From: Psychroflexus maritimus
GTDB lineage: Bacteria > Bacteroidota > Bacteroidia > Flavobacteriales > Flavobacteriaceae
DNA length: 43,117 nt
Direction of reading: 5' to 3'
Assembly (NCBI RefSeq): GCF_011089875.1
Contig: NZ_JAANAS010000042.1
Coordinates: 1 to 43,117, forward strand
Shown: positions 8,560-17,251 of the stretch, piece by piece
How the letters are laid out: each line of letters begins with the position of its first letter
How positions within the stretch are numbered: position 1 is the stretch's first letter
Translations under genes and position numbers: made by a program
Notes under the pieces: generated by a model
Databases searched by the model: none
What the model was told of the DNA's origin: nothing
Seen by the model: only the letters and a program-made list of their open reading frames with translations

Positions 8560-8856
8560 TCACTTTAATTCAACAAGTTGGTTGACTGACCAAGCTTCTG
8601 GCCGCTGACTAAATTTTACTTTTGTGTTTTTCCAAACATCGGCAAATAAATCTGAATTTCTATAATTATTCAGTTTTTTTTCAGATTCCCAAAAAGAGTA
8701 AGTAAAGAACAAACATGGATTTTTTTGATCTTGATAAAGTTCAAGGTGTTGACAACCTTCAAAGTTTCTAATCTTATTTTTGTTGGTATGAAATAGATTG
8801 AGAAAATTCTCTACCTCTTCTTTCTTAAAGGTCATTTTTACAATTCGTATAAGCAT
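8560..8856 (-). CDS. ABM-fold (antibiotic biosynthesis monooxygenase-like) small protein
   Basis: A 98-aa protein with the dimeric ferredoxin-like ABM fold: an N-terminal strand (MLIRIVKMTFK), a helix with FLNLFHTNKNKIRNFEGC, a strand LELYQDQ, then the family's aromatic core FFTYSFWESEKKLNNYR. Members include quinol monooxygenases and haem-degrading enzymes, but many have no known substrate. No cofactor site is visible. It lies between the SAM hydrolase and gldF with gaps of two and three bases, so it is co-expressed with them; whether it takes part in gliding is unknown. Confidence 0.75.
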   Translation of the reverse strand: MLIRIVKMTFKKEEVENFLNLFHTNKNKIRNFEGCQHLELYQDQKNPCLFFTYSFWESEKKLNNYRNSDLFADVWKNTKVKFSQRPEAWSVNQLVELK

Positions 8857-8858
8857 AT

Positions 8859-9689
8859 TTAGCTAAAATTTATGTTGATGGTGCTCATGAGTTTTAACCC
8901 AAATAGACTTGAGGCACTTCCAACGGTGTTTAAATTACTTCGGTAAATGGCTAATTCTAAATAGCCTGAAGCATTATAAAGAGCTATTTTCTTCCCTTCT
9001 TCAACGCGTTTATCCTTGGGTTCGTTAAAGTTAATGGCGTCGCTATAACTATCATAAACTTGGTTAAACTCAATTCCTCTAACTTTAATTTTAATTTTTC
9101 TTCCTTTAGCTACTTGTAATAAGTACTTTTTGGTTACATTGGTAACAACGTTGCCAAAGTTATCAATGTATAAAACATGACCAATAAGTTGGTTTTTTTG
9201 TTCCAATAAAACAGGTTCAATATTTTTGATTTCCTTAATTGCCTGAATAGGCTTACCTATTACTTCAAGTGTACCGCCTCTAAAAATATGAGCTGCAACG
9301 CGAACAAAAACATCTAAAACAGTAAAATTAGTATCAATTGAATTATGAATATTAATTTCTACCATTTTTTCTGGCCTAATTTCCTTAGCAATTAAGGACA
9401 TAATTCCGTTATTGGCACAAATAAAATAATGTCCATCTAAAAACAAAGCTAAATGCTTATTTTCTGGAGTTAATTCTGAATCAATACCAATAATGTGTAT
9501 GCTTCCTTTAGGGAAATTGTGATAAGCATTTTTAATAATATAAGCAGCCTCAGTAATATGAAATGGAGGTACTTCGTGACTAATATCAACAACAGTTACT
9601 TGAGAAAGCTCAGAATATAAAGCCCCCTTTACGGCAGCCACCGAGTGATCTTTTGTTCCAAAATCGGAAGTTAAGGTAATTATTGGCAT
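8859..9689 (-). CDS. SAM hydroxide adenosyltransferase (DUF62 family)
   Basis: This 276-aa protein belongs to the SAM hydrolase/fluorinase family, which attacks C5' of S-adenosylmethionine. The enzymes outside halogenation pathways use water or hydroxide and release adenosine and methionine. Family motifs seen are the N-terminal ITLTSDFGTKDHSVAAVKG, the DISHEVPPF segment, HIIGIDSELT, and the C-terminal-domain turn YIDNFGNVVTNV. It is the first gene of the tight operon that ends with gldF-gldG and is divergent from phoH across 94 bases. The physiological role in Flavobacteriia is not settled. Confidence 0.9.
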   Translation of the reverse strand: MPIITLTSDFGTKDHSVAAVKGALYSELSQVTVVDISHEVPPFHITEAAYIIKNAYHNFPKGSIHIIGIDSELTPENKHLALFLDGHYFICANNGIMSLIAKEIRPEKMVEINIHNSIDTNFTVLDVFVRVAAHIFRGGTLEVIGKPIQAIKEIKNIEPVLLEQKNQLIGHVLYIDNFGNVVTNVTKKYLLQVAKGRKIKIKVRGIEFNQVYDSYSDAINFNEPKDKRVEEGKKIALYNASGYLELAIYRSNLNTVGSASSLFGLKLMSTININFS

Positions 9690-9737
9690 TTCATTTTTTC
9701 TTAAACTAAAACTAGCTGTAAGCTGAATTATTTTGTT

Positions 9738-9745
9738 TATTTTTG
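9738..9745 (+). promoter_or_regulatory. phoH-purC promoter, TAnnTTTG box
   Basis: TATTTTTG matches the -7 consensus and lies 38 bases before the TTG start of phoH. I see no good -33 TTG. An eight-codon ORF (ATG at 9765, stop 9789-9791) lies in the leader and overlaps the phoH start in another frame. Confidence 0.42.
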
Positions 9746-9783
9746 TAATGCGAATTTAATTATAATGTATAAATCTTCCGCCT

Positions 9784-10734
9784 TTGAATGAACTTATTAT
9801 AGAACTTTCTGAAATTAATCCTAGTGATTTCTTTGGAAGTCGCAATGCAAACATTGAATTAATCAAGAAATATTACCCCAAACTCAAAATAGTTGCTCGG
9901 GGAAATAAAATCAAAGCTTTTGGTGATGAGGAACTGCTTGAGGAATTTGACCTTCGCATTACCTTGTTGGCCGAGCATTTTTCAAAATACAACAAACTTG
10001 ACGAAGTAAGCATTGAACGTATTCTTACTTCAGATGTTAATGCGGAAGAAAACAAAGCTGATTTTGCTTCTGAAGTTTTAGTTCATGGTGTAGGGGGAAG
10101 ACAAATTAAACCGCTAACGCCCAATCAAAAGAAATTGGTTGAATTAATGCGTAAAAACGATATGGTTTTTGCCGTTGGTCCAGCTGGAACAGGAAAAACC
10201 TATACAGGCGTTGCCTTAGCGGTTCAAGCTCTAAAAAACAAACAAGTAAGGAGGATTATTCTAACTCGCCCTGCAGTTGAAGCTGGAGAAAATCTTGGGT
10301 TTTTGCCAGGCGATTTAAAGGAAAAGTTGGACCCTTACATGCAACCGCTTTATGATGCTTTGCGAGACATGATTCCACATGAAAAATTAGAAGCTTATAT
10401 AGAAAAAGGCGTCATTCAAATTGCACCAATGGCCTTTATGCGTGGAAGAACTTTAGATAATGCTTTTGTAATTCTAGACGAAGCTCAAAATACTTCTACA
10501 GCTCAAATGAAAATGTTTTTAACCCGAATGGGAAAACATGCCAAGTTCATGATTACCGGAGACCCAGGACAGATTGATTTGCCAAGACGAATAAATTCTG
10601 GACTAAAAGAAGCCCTTTTGGTACTAAAAAACGTAAAAGGTGTGGGAACTCTATTTCTAGATGATAAAGACGTTATCCGTCACCGATTAGTAAAACGAAT
10701 TATCAATGCTTACAAAGAATTAGAAAATAATTAA
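9784..10734 (+). CDS. phoH: PhoH-family ATPase
   Basis: PhoH-like proteins are P-loop ATPases related to the helicase core and are thought to act in RNA metabolism. In the 316-aa product the Walker A motif is GPAGTGKT (132-139) and the Walker B region is VILDEAQN (229-236); the motif [10 protein letters not shown] follows. An N-terminal KH-like part ([11 protein letters not shown]) precedes the ATPase. The start is a TTG: it gives MNELIIEL, which fits the family, and no in-frame ATG is near. The stop is one base before the purC ATG, so the two are co-transcribed. Confidence 0.93.
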   Translation: MNELIIELSEINPSDFFGSRNANIELIKKYYPKLKIVARGNKIKAFGDEELLEEFDLRITLLAEHFSKYNKLDEVSIERILTSDVNAEENKADFASEVLVHGVGGRQIKPLTPNQKKLVELMRKNDMVFAVGPAGTGKTYTGVALAVQALKNKQVRRIILTRPAVEAGENLGFLPGDLKEKLDPYMQPLYDALRDMIPHEKLEAYIEKGVIQIAPMAFMRGRTLDNAFVILDEAQNTSTAQMKMFLTRMGKHAKFMITGDPGQIDLPRRINSGLKEALLVLKNVKGVGTLFLDDKDVIRHRLVKRIINAYKELENN

Positions 10735-10735
10735 G

Positions 10736-11686
10736 ATGTCAACATTAGCTGAAAGCAATTTCAATTTTCCAAATCAAAAATCTGTTTATAAAGGAAAAGT
10801 TAGAGAAGTTTATTTTCTGGAAAATCATCAAATGATTATGGTTGCCACCGACCGTCTAAGTGCTTTTGATGTAATTTTGCCTCAAGGCATCCCTTATAAA
10901 GGTCAGATCTTAAATCAACTTTCTTGTTATATGTTGGAGGCTACTCAAGAAATTGTTCCTAATTGGTTAATAGCTCACCCAGATCCTAATGTTAGTATTG
11001 GTCTTGCCTGTAAACCTTTTAAGGTAGAAATGGTGATTCGTGGTTACTTAGCTGGACATGCTTACCGCGAATATGCAGCGGGAAAACGTGAAATTTGTGG
11101 GGTAAGTTTACCTGACGGATTGAAAGAAAACGATCGTTTGCCAAAACCTATCATTACACCCACCACTAAAGCTGCTGTAGGTGACCACGATGAAGATATC
11201 TCTAGAGAAGCTATTTTAGCCAAGAATATTGTTAGTAAAGAAGATTACGAAATTCTTGAAAAATATACCCATGAACTTTTTGAAATAGGAAGTCAAATGG
11301 CTAATGAACGTGGTTTGATTTTAGTAGATACTAAATATGAATTTGGAAAAACTGCTGAAGGTAAAATTGTAATCATTGACGAAATTCACACTCCCGATTC
11401 TTCACGTTATTTCTACGGCGATACTTATGAAGAATTACAAGCTAAAGGCGAAAAACAACGACAACTTTCTAAGGAATTTGTGAGAGAATGGTTGATAGAA
11501 CAAGGATTTCAAGGTAAAGAAGGACAAGAAATCCCAATCTTACCAGAACAATTCATCAATGAAATTACCCAACGATATATTGAATTGTACGAGAAAATTA
11601 CGGGTAAAAGTTTTATCAAAGCTGATTTAACGAATATCAATCAGCGTATTGAGAAAAATGTATTGAATTACTTCGATACAATTTGA
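10736..11686 (+). CDS. purC: Phosphoribosylaminoimidazole-succinocarboxamide synthase
   Basis: PurC joins aspartate to CAIR with ATP to make SAICAR, a step of purine synthesis in the cytoplasm. The 316-aa length fits the longer type found in Bacteroidota and eukaryote-like forms. Recognisable segments are the N-terminal [10 protein letters not shown] (nucleotide loop), [28 protein letters not shown] and [13 protein letters not shown]. It directly follows phoH. Its last 15 bases and stop codon form the first part of the 50-bp repeat array downstream, so the array looks as if it grew from the gene's own 3' end. Confidence 0.97.
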   Translation: MSTLAESNFNFPNQKSVYKGKVREVYFLENHQMIMVATDRLSAFDVILPQGIPYKGQILNQLSCYMLEATQEIVPNWLIAHPDPNVSIGLACKPFKVEMVIRGYLAGHAYREYAAGKREICGVSLPDGLKENDRLPKPIITPTTKAAVGDHDEDISREAILAKNIVSKEDYEILEKYTHELFEIGSQMANERGLILVDTKYEFGKTAEGKIVIIDEIHTPDSSRYFYGDTYEELQAKGEKQRQLSKEFVREWLIEQGFQGKEGQEIPILPEQFINEITQRYIELYEKITGKSFIKADLTNINQRIEKNVLNYFDTI

Positions 11687-11995
11687 TTTTTATTGAAATT
11701 CAAATCACTCAGTAACCATACTTCGATACAATTTGATTTTTATTGAAATTCAAATTACTCAGTAACCATACTTCGATACAATTTGATTTTTACTGAAATT
11801 CAAATCACTCAGTAACCATACTTCGGTACAATTTGATTTTTACTGGAAAATCAAATCACTCAGCAACCATACTTCGGTACAATTTGATTTTTACTGAAAT
11901 TCAAATCACTCAGTAACCATACTTCGGTACAATTTGATTTTTACTGAAATTCAAATCACTCAGTAATCGTACTTCGATACAATTTGGTTTTTCTG
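11671..11995 (+). repeat. 50-bp tandem repeat array, six full copies and one partial
   Basis: Copies start at 11671, 11721, 11771, 11821, 11872 and 11922, with a partial copy at 11972. Every unit opens with CTTCGRTACAATTTG and ends in ACTCAGTAACCATA or a close variant; unit 4 is 51 bp. The first unit begins inside purC and contains its stop codon. Within most units ATTTGATTTT pairs with AAATTCAAAT apart from one mismatch, and in unit 4 the pairing is perfect. A second, competing pairing, TACTGA with TCAGTA, exists in units 3, 5 and 6. There is no unique spacer between copies, so this is not a CRISPR array. The array fills the gap between the convergent purC and MFS genes. Confidence 0.95.
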
Positions 11996-12046
11996 TGGAA
12001 CAAAAAATTAATTCCTTACTTAATTGTCATCAAGGTCAAAATTTAT

Positions 12047-13249
12047 TTATATTTTCAATTTTATAATTCGAAGTGCATTTAAGCTACAGATTAGGTAAAT
12101 AATGATGGCAATGATACCTATGTATTCAAAACTATAGCCAAAATCAAGTAAAAAACCAAAAAGAAGGGGGCCTAAAGCGGTAGAAAAAACCATTACTGTA
12201 GTGAAAAGACTTCGCACAGAGCCAATAATTCGTTCTCCGTAAACTTCGGCCAAAGTAACATTTTTTAGTGTTGAGCCAAATCCATTTGTGACACCAATAC
12301 CACCAATTAAGGCAATATACACCCACATTTCTGAAGAAACTAAGAGCATAGAAATACCAATAATTCCAGGAATTAAATAAATAGGGAAGAGGTTTTTGCC
12401 TGAAAATCGATCAGCTAAAAAGCCAGCAACAAGATTACTTACTGCGTTTCCTACAGCATAAGCAGTAAATCCACCGGCAATAAAGGCAGGCGACCAATCG
12501 TTGGCGATGCCTAATTTTAATTTGAAAAGCAAAAAACCTGTTCCAATGGCAGCAGCGGCTAAACTACTTGGCATAATCATCCAAAAAGCTTGGGTTTTTA
12601 AAATAGTAATTGGCCTTGCACTTTTTTCTTCTTCTTTAGAAAAAGGCTTAGGAATGTATTTTCTTAATTGCGAAAAATTAGAGTTTTTTCTTAGCAAGTA
12701 AATGGCATAAGGAATACAAAAAGCTAAAAAGCCAGCCGAAGCAACTAACGTAAATCGCCAGCCTATCCAATACATTGCGCCTACTAGTATAATTGGCAGA
12801 AAGGCTTCTCCAAAAGAATGACCTAAGGAAGCAAAACTAATAGCTTTGCCTCTTCCTTTTTCAAAAAATCTCGCCATACTGGTTATGGAAGTGTGTGAAA
12901 GCATACCTTGTCCAAACAAGCGCATTCCGTAAAGGGCAATAAATAAAACAGCAATATGGTAAGAAAAGGCCAGGAGTAATAAAAACACAATCAAACTTAG
13001 CATCACGGCTTTAGTAAATCTGGTTAACCTAACTTTATCAATAAAGCGACCTAACCAAGTAATGGTAAATGCGCTTAATAAAGTGGCTCCTGAATACACC
13101 GAACTAAATTCACCATCCGATAAATCAAAGGATTCCTGAATATTCGGTAGATATAATGAAATTACAAAGGTTTGCCCAAAACTTGAAAGAAAAGTTAGCA
13201 AAAACCCAAATCCAATCAAAAAACGATGCTTTTTTAAATAGCTAATCAC
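12047..13249 (-). CDS. Major facilitator superfamily transporter
   Basis: The 400-aa product has about twelve hydrophobic helices and the MFS loop motif between helices 2 and 3 (GRFIDKVRLTRF, replacing the usual GxxxDRxGRR). A central cytoplasmic loop at about 195-220 is charged (KPFSKEEEKSAR). The second half repeats the pattern with GFLADRFSGKN. The substrate cannot be told from sequence; no neighbouring gene indicates one. It converges on purC across the 50-bp repeat array. Confidence 0.88.
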   Translation of the reverse strand: MISYLKKHRFLIGFGFLLTFLSSFGQTFVISLYLPNIQESFDLSDGEFSSVYSGATLLSAFTITWLGRFIDKVRLTRFTKAVMLSLIVFLLLLAFSYHIAVLFIALYGMRLFGQGMLSHTSITSMARFFEKGRGKAISFASLGHSFGEAFLPIILVGAMYWIGWRFTLVASAGFLAFCIPYAIYLLRKNSNFSQLRKYIPKPFSKEEEKSARPITILKTQAFWMIMPSSLAAAAIGTGFLLFKLKLGIANDWSPAFIAGGFTAYAVGNAVSNLVAGFLADRFSGKNLFPIYLIPGIIGISMLLVSSEMWVYIALIGGIGVTNGFGSTLKNVTLAEVYGERIIGSVRSLFTTVMVFSTALGPLLFGFLLDFGYSFEYIGIIAIIIYLICSLNALRIIKLKI

Positions 13250-13346
13250 TACTTAGTTGTTTAGGTGTTGATAAAATGATGAAGGCACAAAGCTATGTAA
13301 ATGAAATTTAGCGAATAGGATGGATTTCAAAAATTAAATTAATAGG

Positions 13347-13592
13347 CTAAGCTTTTTCGGTATAAACTTGCCCGCGGTGAGGCTGTAGTGCATCTCTATG
13401 TTTTTTCATCGAAACCTCATCAACAAGCATGAAAGCTATATGGTGAATTTCAGAAATTTTTTCATCACCAACTACTTGCAGACTCAGTTTTTCTTTTTTA
13501 ATGTATTCGTTTAAGTGAATGCAGTGATGGGTTGCGATTTTTTTTGCATCTGGGCCTCTAAAGTCCCAAATAAATTTAATTTTTCTGCTCAT
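13347..13592 (-). CDS. Conserved-looking small protein of unknown function
   Basis: An 81-aa soluble protein without signal peptide or membrane segment, rich in histidine (ATHHCIHLNEY, EIHHIAF, KKHRDALQPHRG). I do not recognise the family. Its ATG overlaps the TAA of the pterin dehydratase gene by one base (TAATG), so it is very likely made by translational coupling with that enzyme. The real coding status is supported by this overlap and by a composition like its neighbours. A metal-binding role would be a guess based on the histidines. Confidence 0.7.
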   Translation of the reverse strand: MSRKIKFIWDFRGPDAKKIATHHCIHLNEYIKKEKLSLQVVGDEKISEIHHIAFMLVDEVSMKKHRDALQPHRGQVYTEKA

Positions 13593-13879
13593 TATTCTTC
13601 GCCTAAAAGTTGGTCAATTGTTTTGGCAAGTTGAAAATCTTTTTGGGTTACACCACCTGCGTCATGCGTTGCTAAAGAAACTTCCACTTGGTTATACACA
13701 TTGGTCCACTCTGGGTGATGAGCTTGTGCTTCGGCTTCAAAAGCTACTCGCGTCATAAAGCTAAAGGCTTCCTTGAAGTTTTCAAACTCTATTTTAGTGT
13801 GAATTGCATTTTCATTGTAAGTCCAATCAGACAAATTAGCAATTTTTTCTTGTATTTCTTTTTTAGATAATTTCATCAC
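13592..13879 (-). CDS. phhB: 4a-hydroxytetrahydrobiopterin dehydratase (PCD/DCoH)
   Basis: This 95-aa protein has the pterin-4a-carbinolamine dehydratase signature AEAQAHHPEW (the catalytic histidines), preceded by FKEAFSFMTRVAF and followed by VYNQVEVSLATHDAGGVTQKD, over almost the full length of the family. It recycles the pterin cofactor of aromatic amino-acid hydroxylases. No phenylalanine hydroxylase gene is in the window, so the partner is elsewhere. It is coupled to the unknown 81-aa gene downstream. Confidence 0.94.
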   Translation of the reverse strand: MMKLSKKEIQEKIANLSDWTYNENAIHTKIEFENFKEAFSFMTRVAFEAEAQAHHPEWTNVYNQVEVSLATHDAGGVTQKDFQLAKTIDQLLGEE

Positions 13880-13980
13880 TTAAATTTTGAGTGAATTTAA
13901 AAAAAAGCATGGTAAAAAATCTTATCAACTTCATAAATGTTGCTTTTTATTTTATGAAGCTAAGGCCCGTTTTATAACCT

Positions 13981-15180
13981 TTAAAAAATCAGTAAATTTA
14001 TATCTCTATATTCAATACCAAACCAATGGGCTATGGCTTTTTTGGTAATCACTCCGTGGTAGGCATACAATCCGTTTCTAAGTCCTAAATCAAAGCGAAG
14101 TGCGTTTTCAATACCACCTTCTTCACCAATATGCAATAAATAAGGAGTAAAGATATTGCTGATAGAAACGGAGGCAGAGCGTGCGTATCTAGAAGGTATA
14201 TTGGGAACACCATAATGAATAACGCCAAATTTATTAATCACAGGGTGATCATGTGTGGTTATTTCTGAAGTTTCAATACACCCACCCATATCAATGCTTA
14301 CATCAATAATTACCGAGTCTTGCTTCATTTTTTCCACCATTTCTTGAGTAACTATAATTGGTGCTCTGTTTTTACCGCGCACAGCTCCAACAACAACATC
14401 TGCACGTTTTAGAGATTTGATTAAGTTTTTAGGTTGTAAGGTAGAGGTGTAAATGTTTTGCCCTAATTCTTTTTGAATTTTTCTCAACTTAGTGAGTGAA
14501 CTATCAAATACCTTAACATTAGCCCCCAAACCTAAAGAAGATTTTGCAGCGTAAAACCCAACCGTACCGGCTCCTAAAATAACTACTTCGGTAGGCGGGA
14601 CACCGCTAATATTACCAAACATTAATCCGTTTCCGTTTGAAGTATTAGAGAGTAATTCGGAGGCAATTAATACTGAAGCATTTCCAGCTATTTCACTTAA
14701 AGCTTCAACCGCAGGATAACTACCGTATTCATCTTTAATAAAATCGAAAGCTAAGGCGGTAATTCGTTTGTCGGCTAACTTTTTAAAATAAGATTTTTCT
14801 ATTGTTTTTAATTGCAGTGCCGAAATTAATGTAGAATGAGGGTGCATTAAATCCAACTCTTGAAGGCTTGGCGGTGTTACTTTTAGAACTATAGGGCAAC
14901 CAAAAACCTTTGAAGAATCGCTTGTTACTTCAGCTCCTGCATCGCTGTAATTTTGATCGGTAAAATTAGCATGTAAACCTGCTCCTTTTTCCATTAAGAC
15001 TCGGTGACCGTTAGCGGTAATTCCAGCTACTGCGTCAGGAGTTAAACAGACTCTTTTTTCTTGAAAATTACATTCTTTAGGAATACCAATAAACAATTCG
15101 CCTTTATCTCTTTTTAACTCTAACATTTCTTCCTGTGGAAGCAATTCTTTTTTGGTAAACGGGGTAGTGGGTTGACTCAT
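13981..15180 (-). CDS. ald: Alanine dehydrogenase
   Basis: This 399-aa enzyme is of the AlaDH/PNT family and should interconvert alanine with pyruvate and ammonia using NAD. The N-terminal catalytic domain shows GIPKECNFQEKRVCLTPD, with the substrate-binding arginine and the lysine of VLMEKGAG; the Rossmann domain has VILGAGTVGFYAAK. HYGVPNIPSRYARSAS near the C-terminus is typical of alanine dehydrogenases. Lack of a membrane segment argues against a transhydrogenase subunit. It lies downstream of porX and tsaE on the same strand, 59 bases after tsaE. Confidence 0.9.
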   Translation of the reverse strand: MSQPTTPFTKKELLPQEEMLELKRDKGELFIGIPKECNFQEKRVCLTPDAVAGITANGHRVLMEKGAGLHANFTDQNYSDAGAEVTSDSSKVFGCPIVLKVTPPSLQELDLMHPHSTLISALQLKTIEKSYFKKLADKRITALAFDFIKDEYGSYPAVEALSEIAGNASVLIASELLSNTSNGNGLMFGNISGVPPTEVVILGAGTVGFYAAKSSLGLGANVKVFDSSLTKLRKIQKELGQNIYTSTLQPKNLIKSLKRADVVVGAVRGKNRAPIIVTQEMVEKMKQDSVIIDVSIDMGGCIETSEITTHDHPVINKFGVIHYGVPNIPSRYARSASVSISNIFTPYLLHIGEEGGIENALRFDLGLRNGLYAYHGVITKKAIAHWFGIEYRDINLLIF

Positions 15181-15239
15181 TTTATGGTTTTAAAAACATC
15201 CTAAATTAACAAAAATTAAAAGAAAACCACAAACTTCTT

Positions 15240-15659
15240 TTAGAAATTTTTTAAATCGATCTTTCGTTGATTCGAATTGAGTAATTGAATATAAATAGCA
15301 GTGTGTTTTTCAGGAATTAAATTAGGAATTAATTCAGGCCATTCAATCAATTGCCAATCAGTTTCCTCATAAAAATAATCTTCAAAACCAATATCGGCTA
15401 CTTCTTCTTCATTGTTAATTCGGTACAAATCAAAATGAAAAATTCTTCCCTTGGGGATATGGTACTCGTTCACAAGAGAAAAAGTAGGACTACTCACCAC
15501 ATCATTTGACTCTAAAAGTTGAACAATAGACTTGATTAGAGTGGTTTTACCTACCCCCATTTCGCCATAAAACAACAGGCTCTGGTGTTGCGCTTTTGAT
15601 ATGATTTCTTTCCCTATTTGATGGAGGTTATTAAGAGAATATTCAGCTGAAAAATCCAT
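15240..15659 (-). CDS. tsaE: tRNA t6A biosynthesis ATPase TsaE
   Basis: TsaE is the small ATPase that works with TsaB and TsaD to form N6-threonylcarbamoyladenosine at A37 of ANN-decoding tRNAs. The 139-aa protein has the Walker A motif GEMGVGKTT, the family motifs SSPTFSLVNEY and HFDLYRI, and the late aromatic motif LIEWPELI. All are in the expected order. It starts nine bases after the porX stop and precedes ald, an operon arrangement that links an essential tRNA gene to a secretion regulator. Confidence 0.96.
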   Translation of the reverse strand: MDFSAEYSLNNLHQIGKEIISKAQHQSLLFYGEMGVGKTTLIKSIVQLLESNDVVSSPTFSLVNEYHIPKGRIFHFDLYRINNEEEVADIGFEDYFYEETDWQLIEWPELIPNLIPEKHTAIYIQLLNSNQRKIDLKNF

Positions 15660-15668
15660 AATTCAAAT

Positions 15669-17219
15669 TTACTTCGGCAAATATACACCAAATGGAATAA
15701 TCATTTCTTCTAAAGAAACGCCACCATGTTGAAAAGTATTTCGATAATAATTAACATAGTAATTAAAATTATTGGGGTAAGCTAAAAAATAATCACCTCG
15801 TGCAAAAATAAATGAACTACTCATGTTTATACTTGGTAAGTGAATATCTTTAGGTTTTTTTACCGCATATACATCTTTAGCTTCAAAAGTCAAGCTTTTT
15901 CCTGTTTTATAACGAAGGTTTAAACTCGTGTTTTTATCGCCAATTACTTTAGAAGGCGTTTTTACATTGATGGTTCCATGATCGGTGGTTATCATTAATT
16001 GAAAGCCCATATGTTTGGCTTGCTGAATAACTTCAAGCAAAGGCGAATTTTTAAACCAACTATCGGTTATTGAACGGTAGGATTTGTCATCTGCAGCCAA
16101 CTCTTTAATAACTTCCATTTCAGTTTTTGCATGCGAAAGCATATCAACAAAATTATACACTAAAACAGTTAAATCTTTATTTTTCTGCCGACCGAAATTT
16201 TCAACTAGCTTTTTACCGCTCCTAAAGTTTGTTATTTTGATATAATCGAAGTCAATATCTTTACCTAATCGATTAATTTGAGTTTCCAAAAATTCTTTTT
16301 CATGATTATTTTTACCCCCTTCTTCGGTGTCATTTTTCCAATATTCAGGGTATATTTTTTCCATATCAGCGGGCATCAAACCTGAAAACATAGCATTTCT
16401 AGCATATTGAGTGGCGGTAGGTAAAATACTAAAGAAGCTTTCTTCTTCAGTTTTTTTGTAGTATTTATTAATCTGCTCTTCAAATACTTTAAACTGATCG
16501 TAGCGCAAATTATCAATGACTACCAAAAGGGTTGGTCGTTTCTTATTTACTAATGGAAACACTTTTTTCTTAAGTAAAGTATGCGACAAAACAGGTGCTT
16601 CTTCGCCCTGTTTAAACCAAGATTCGTAGTTCTTTTCAATAAATTTAAAGAATTCATTATTAGCCTCTGTTTTTTGAGATTGAAGTATTTCTAACATACT
16701 TTCGTCATTAACTTGGTCTAATTCCAACTCCCAGTAAACCAGTTTTTTGTAAATGTCAATCCATTCTTGATACGAATTAATCATAGATAAATCCATAGCA
16801 ATTTTCCTGAATTCTTGCTGATAATTAGAGGAAGTCTTCTGACTAACTAATTGATTGTGGTCTAGGTTTTTCTTTATGGAAAGTAAAATCTGATTAGGAT
16901 TTACGGGCTTGATTAAGTAATCGGCGATTTTAGCTCCAATAGCTTCTTCCATAATATTCTCTTCTTCGCTCTTAGTAACCATAACCACAGGCGTTTGACT
17001 ATTATAAGACTTCAGTTCGTGGAGGGTTTCTAACCCTGTGAGGCCAGGCATGTTTTCGTCTAGGAAAATAATATCGAAATTTTTAATTTTCACCTCTTCT
17101 AAAGCTTCAGTACCACTTTGGCAAGTGGTAACTTCATAATCTTTTTTTTCAAGGAATAATATGTGAGGTTTAAGTAAATCTATTTCATCATCTACCCAAA
17201 GTACGCTTATCTTAGTCAT
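15669..17219 (-). CDS. porX: PorX, two-domain response regulator of type IX secretion
   Basis: The 516-aa product has a receiver domain (about 1-120) with acidic pocket D10/D11, phosphoacceptor D54 (FLDENMPG) and the conserved lysine of YLIKPVNP, a helical linker, and a C-terminal PglZ domain (about 220-510) of the alkaline-phosphatase-like fold (LLVVIDNLRYDQFK, ITTDHGTINVK). This REC-PglZ architecture defines PorX, which acts with the kinase PorY and the sigma factor SigP to control type IX secretion genes in Porphyromonas and binds the secretion motor in some Flavobacteriia. PorY is not in the window. It heads the minus-strand group porX-tsaE-ald. Confidence 0.95.
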   Translation of the reverse strand: MTKISVLWVDDEIDLLKPHILFLEKKDYEVTTCQSGTEALEEVKIKNFDIIFLDENMPGLTGLETLHELKSYNSQTPVVMVTKSEEENIMEEAIGAKIADYLIKPVNPNQILLSIKKNLDHNQLVSQKTSSNYQQEFRKIAMDLSMINSYQEWIDIYKKLVYWELELDQVNDESMLEILQSQKTEANNEFFKFIEKNYESWFKQGEEAPVLSHTLLKKKVFPLVNKKRPTLLVVIDNLRYDQFKVFEEQINKYYKKTEEESFFSILPTATQYARNAMFSGLMPADMEKIYPEYWKNDTEEGGKNNHEKEFLETQINRLGKDIDFDYIKITNFRSGKKLVENFGRQKNKDLTVLVYNFVDMLSHAKTEMEVIKELAADDKSYRSITDSWFKNSPLLEVIQQAKHMGFQLMITTDHGTINVKTPSKVIGDKNTSLNLRYKTGKSLTFEAKDVYAVKKPKDIHLPSINMSSSFIFARGDYFLAYPNNFNYYVNYYRNTFQHGGVSLEEMIIPFGVYLPK

Positions 17220-17226
17220 AATTGTA

Positions 17227-17234
17227 TATATTTG
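17227..17234 (+). promoter_or_regulatory. Promoter of the HD-domain gene, TAnnTTTG box
   Basis: TATATTTG lies in the 32-base gap between the divergent porX and HD-domain genes, 17 bases before the TTG start. The gap is so short that promoters of the two genes must overlap or the upstream elements lie inside the opposite coding sequence. Confidence 0.45.
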
Positions 17235-17251
17235 CTTAAAATCTTATTCAG

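Noticed and set aside
11671-11995. The 50-bp repeats as a CRISPR array
   Set aside because: Units are contiguous with no variable spacers, and the first unit is part of purC. No cas gene is in the window.
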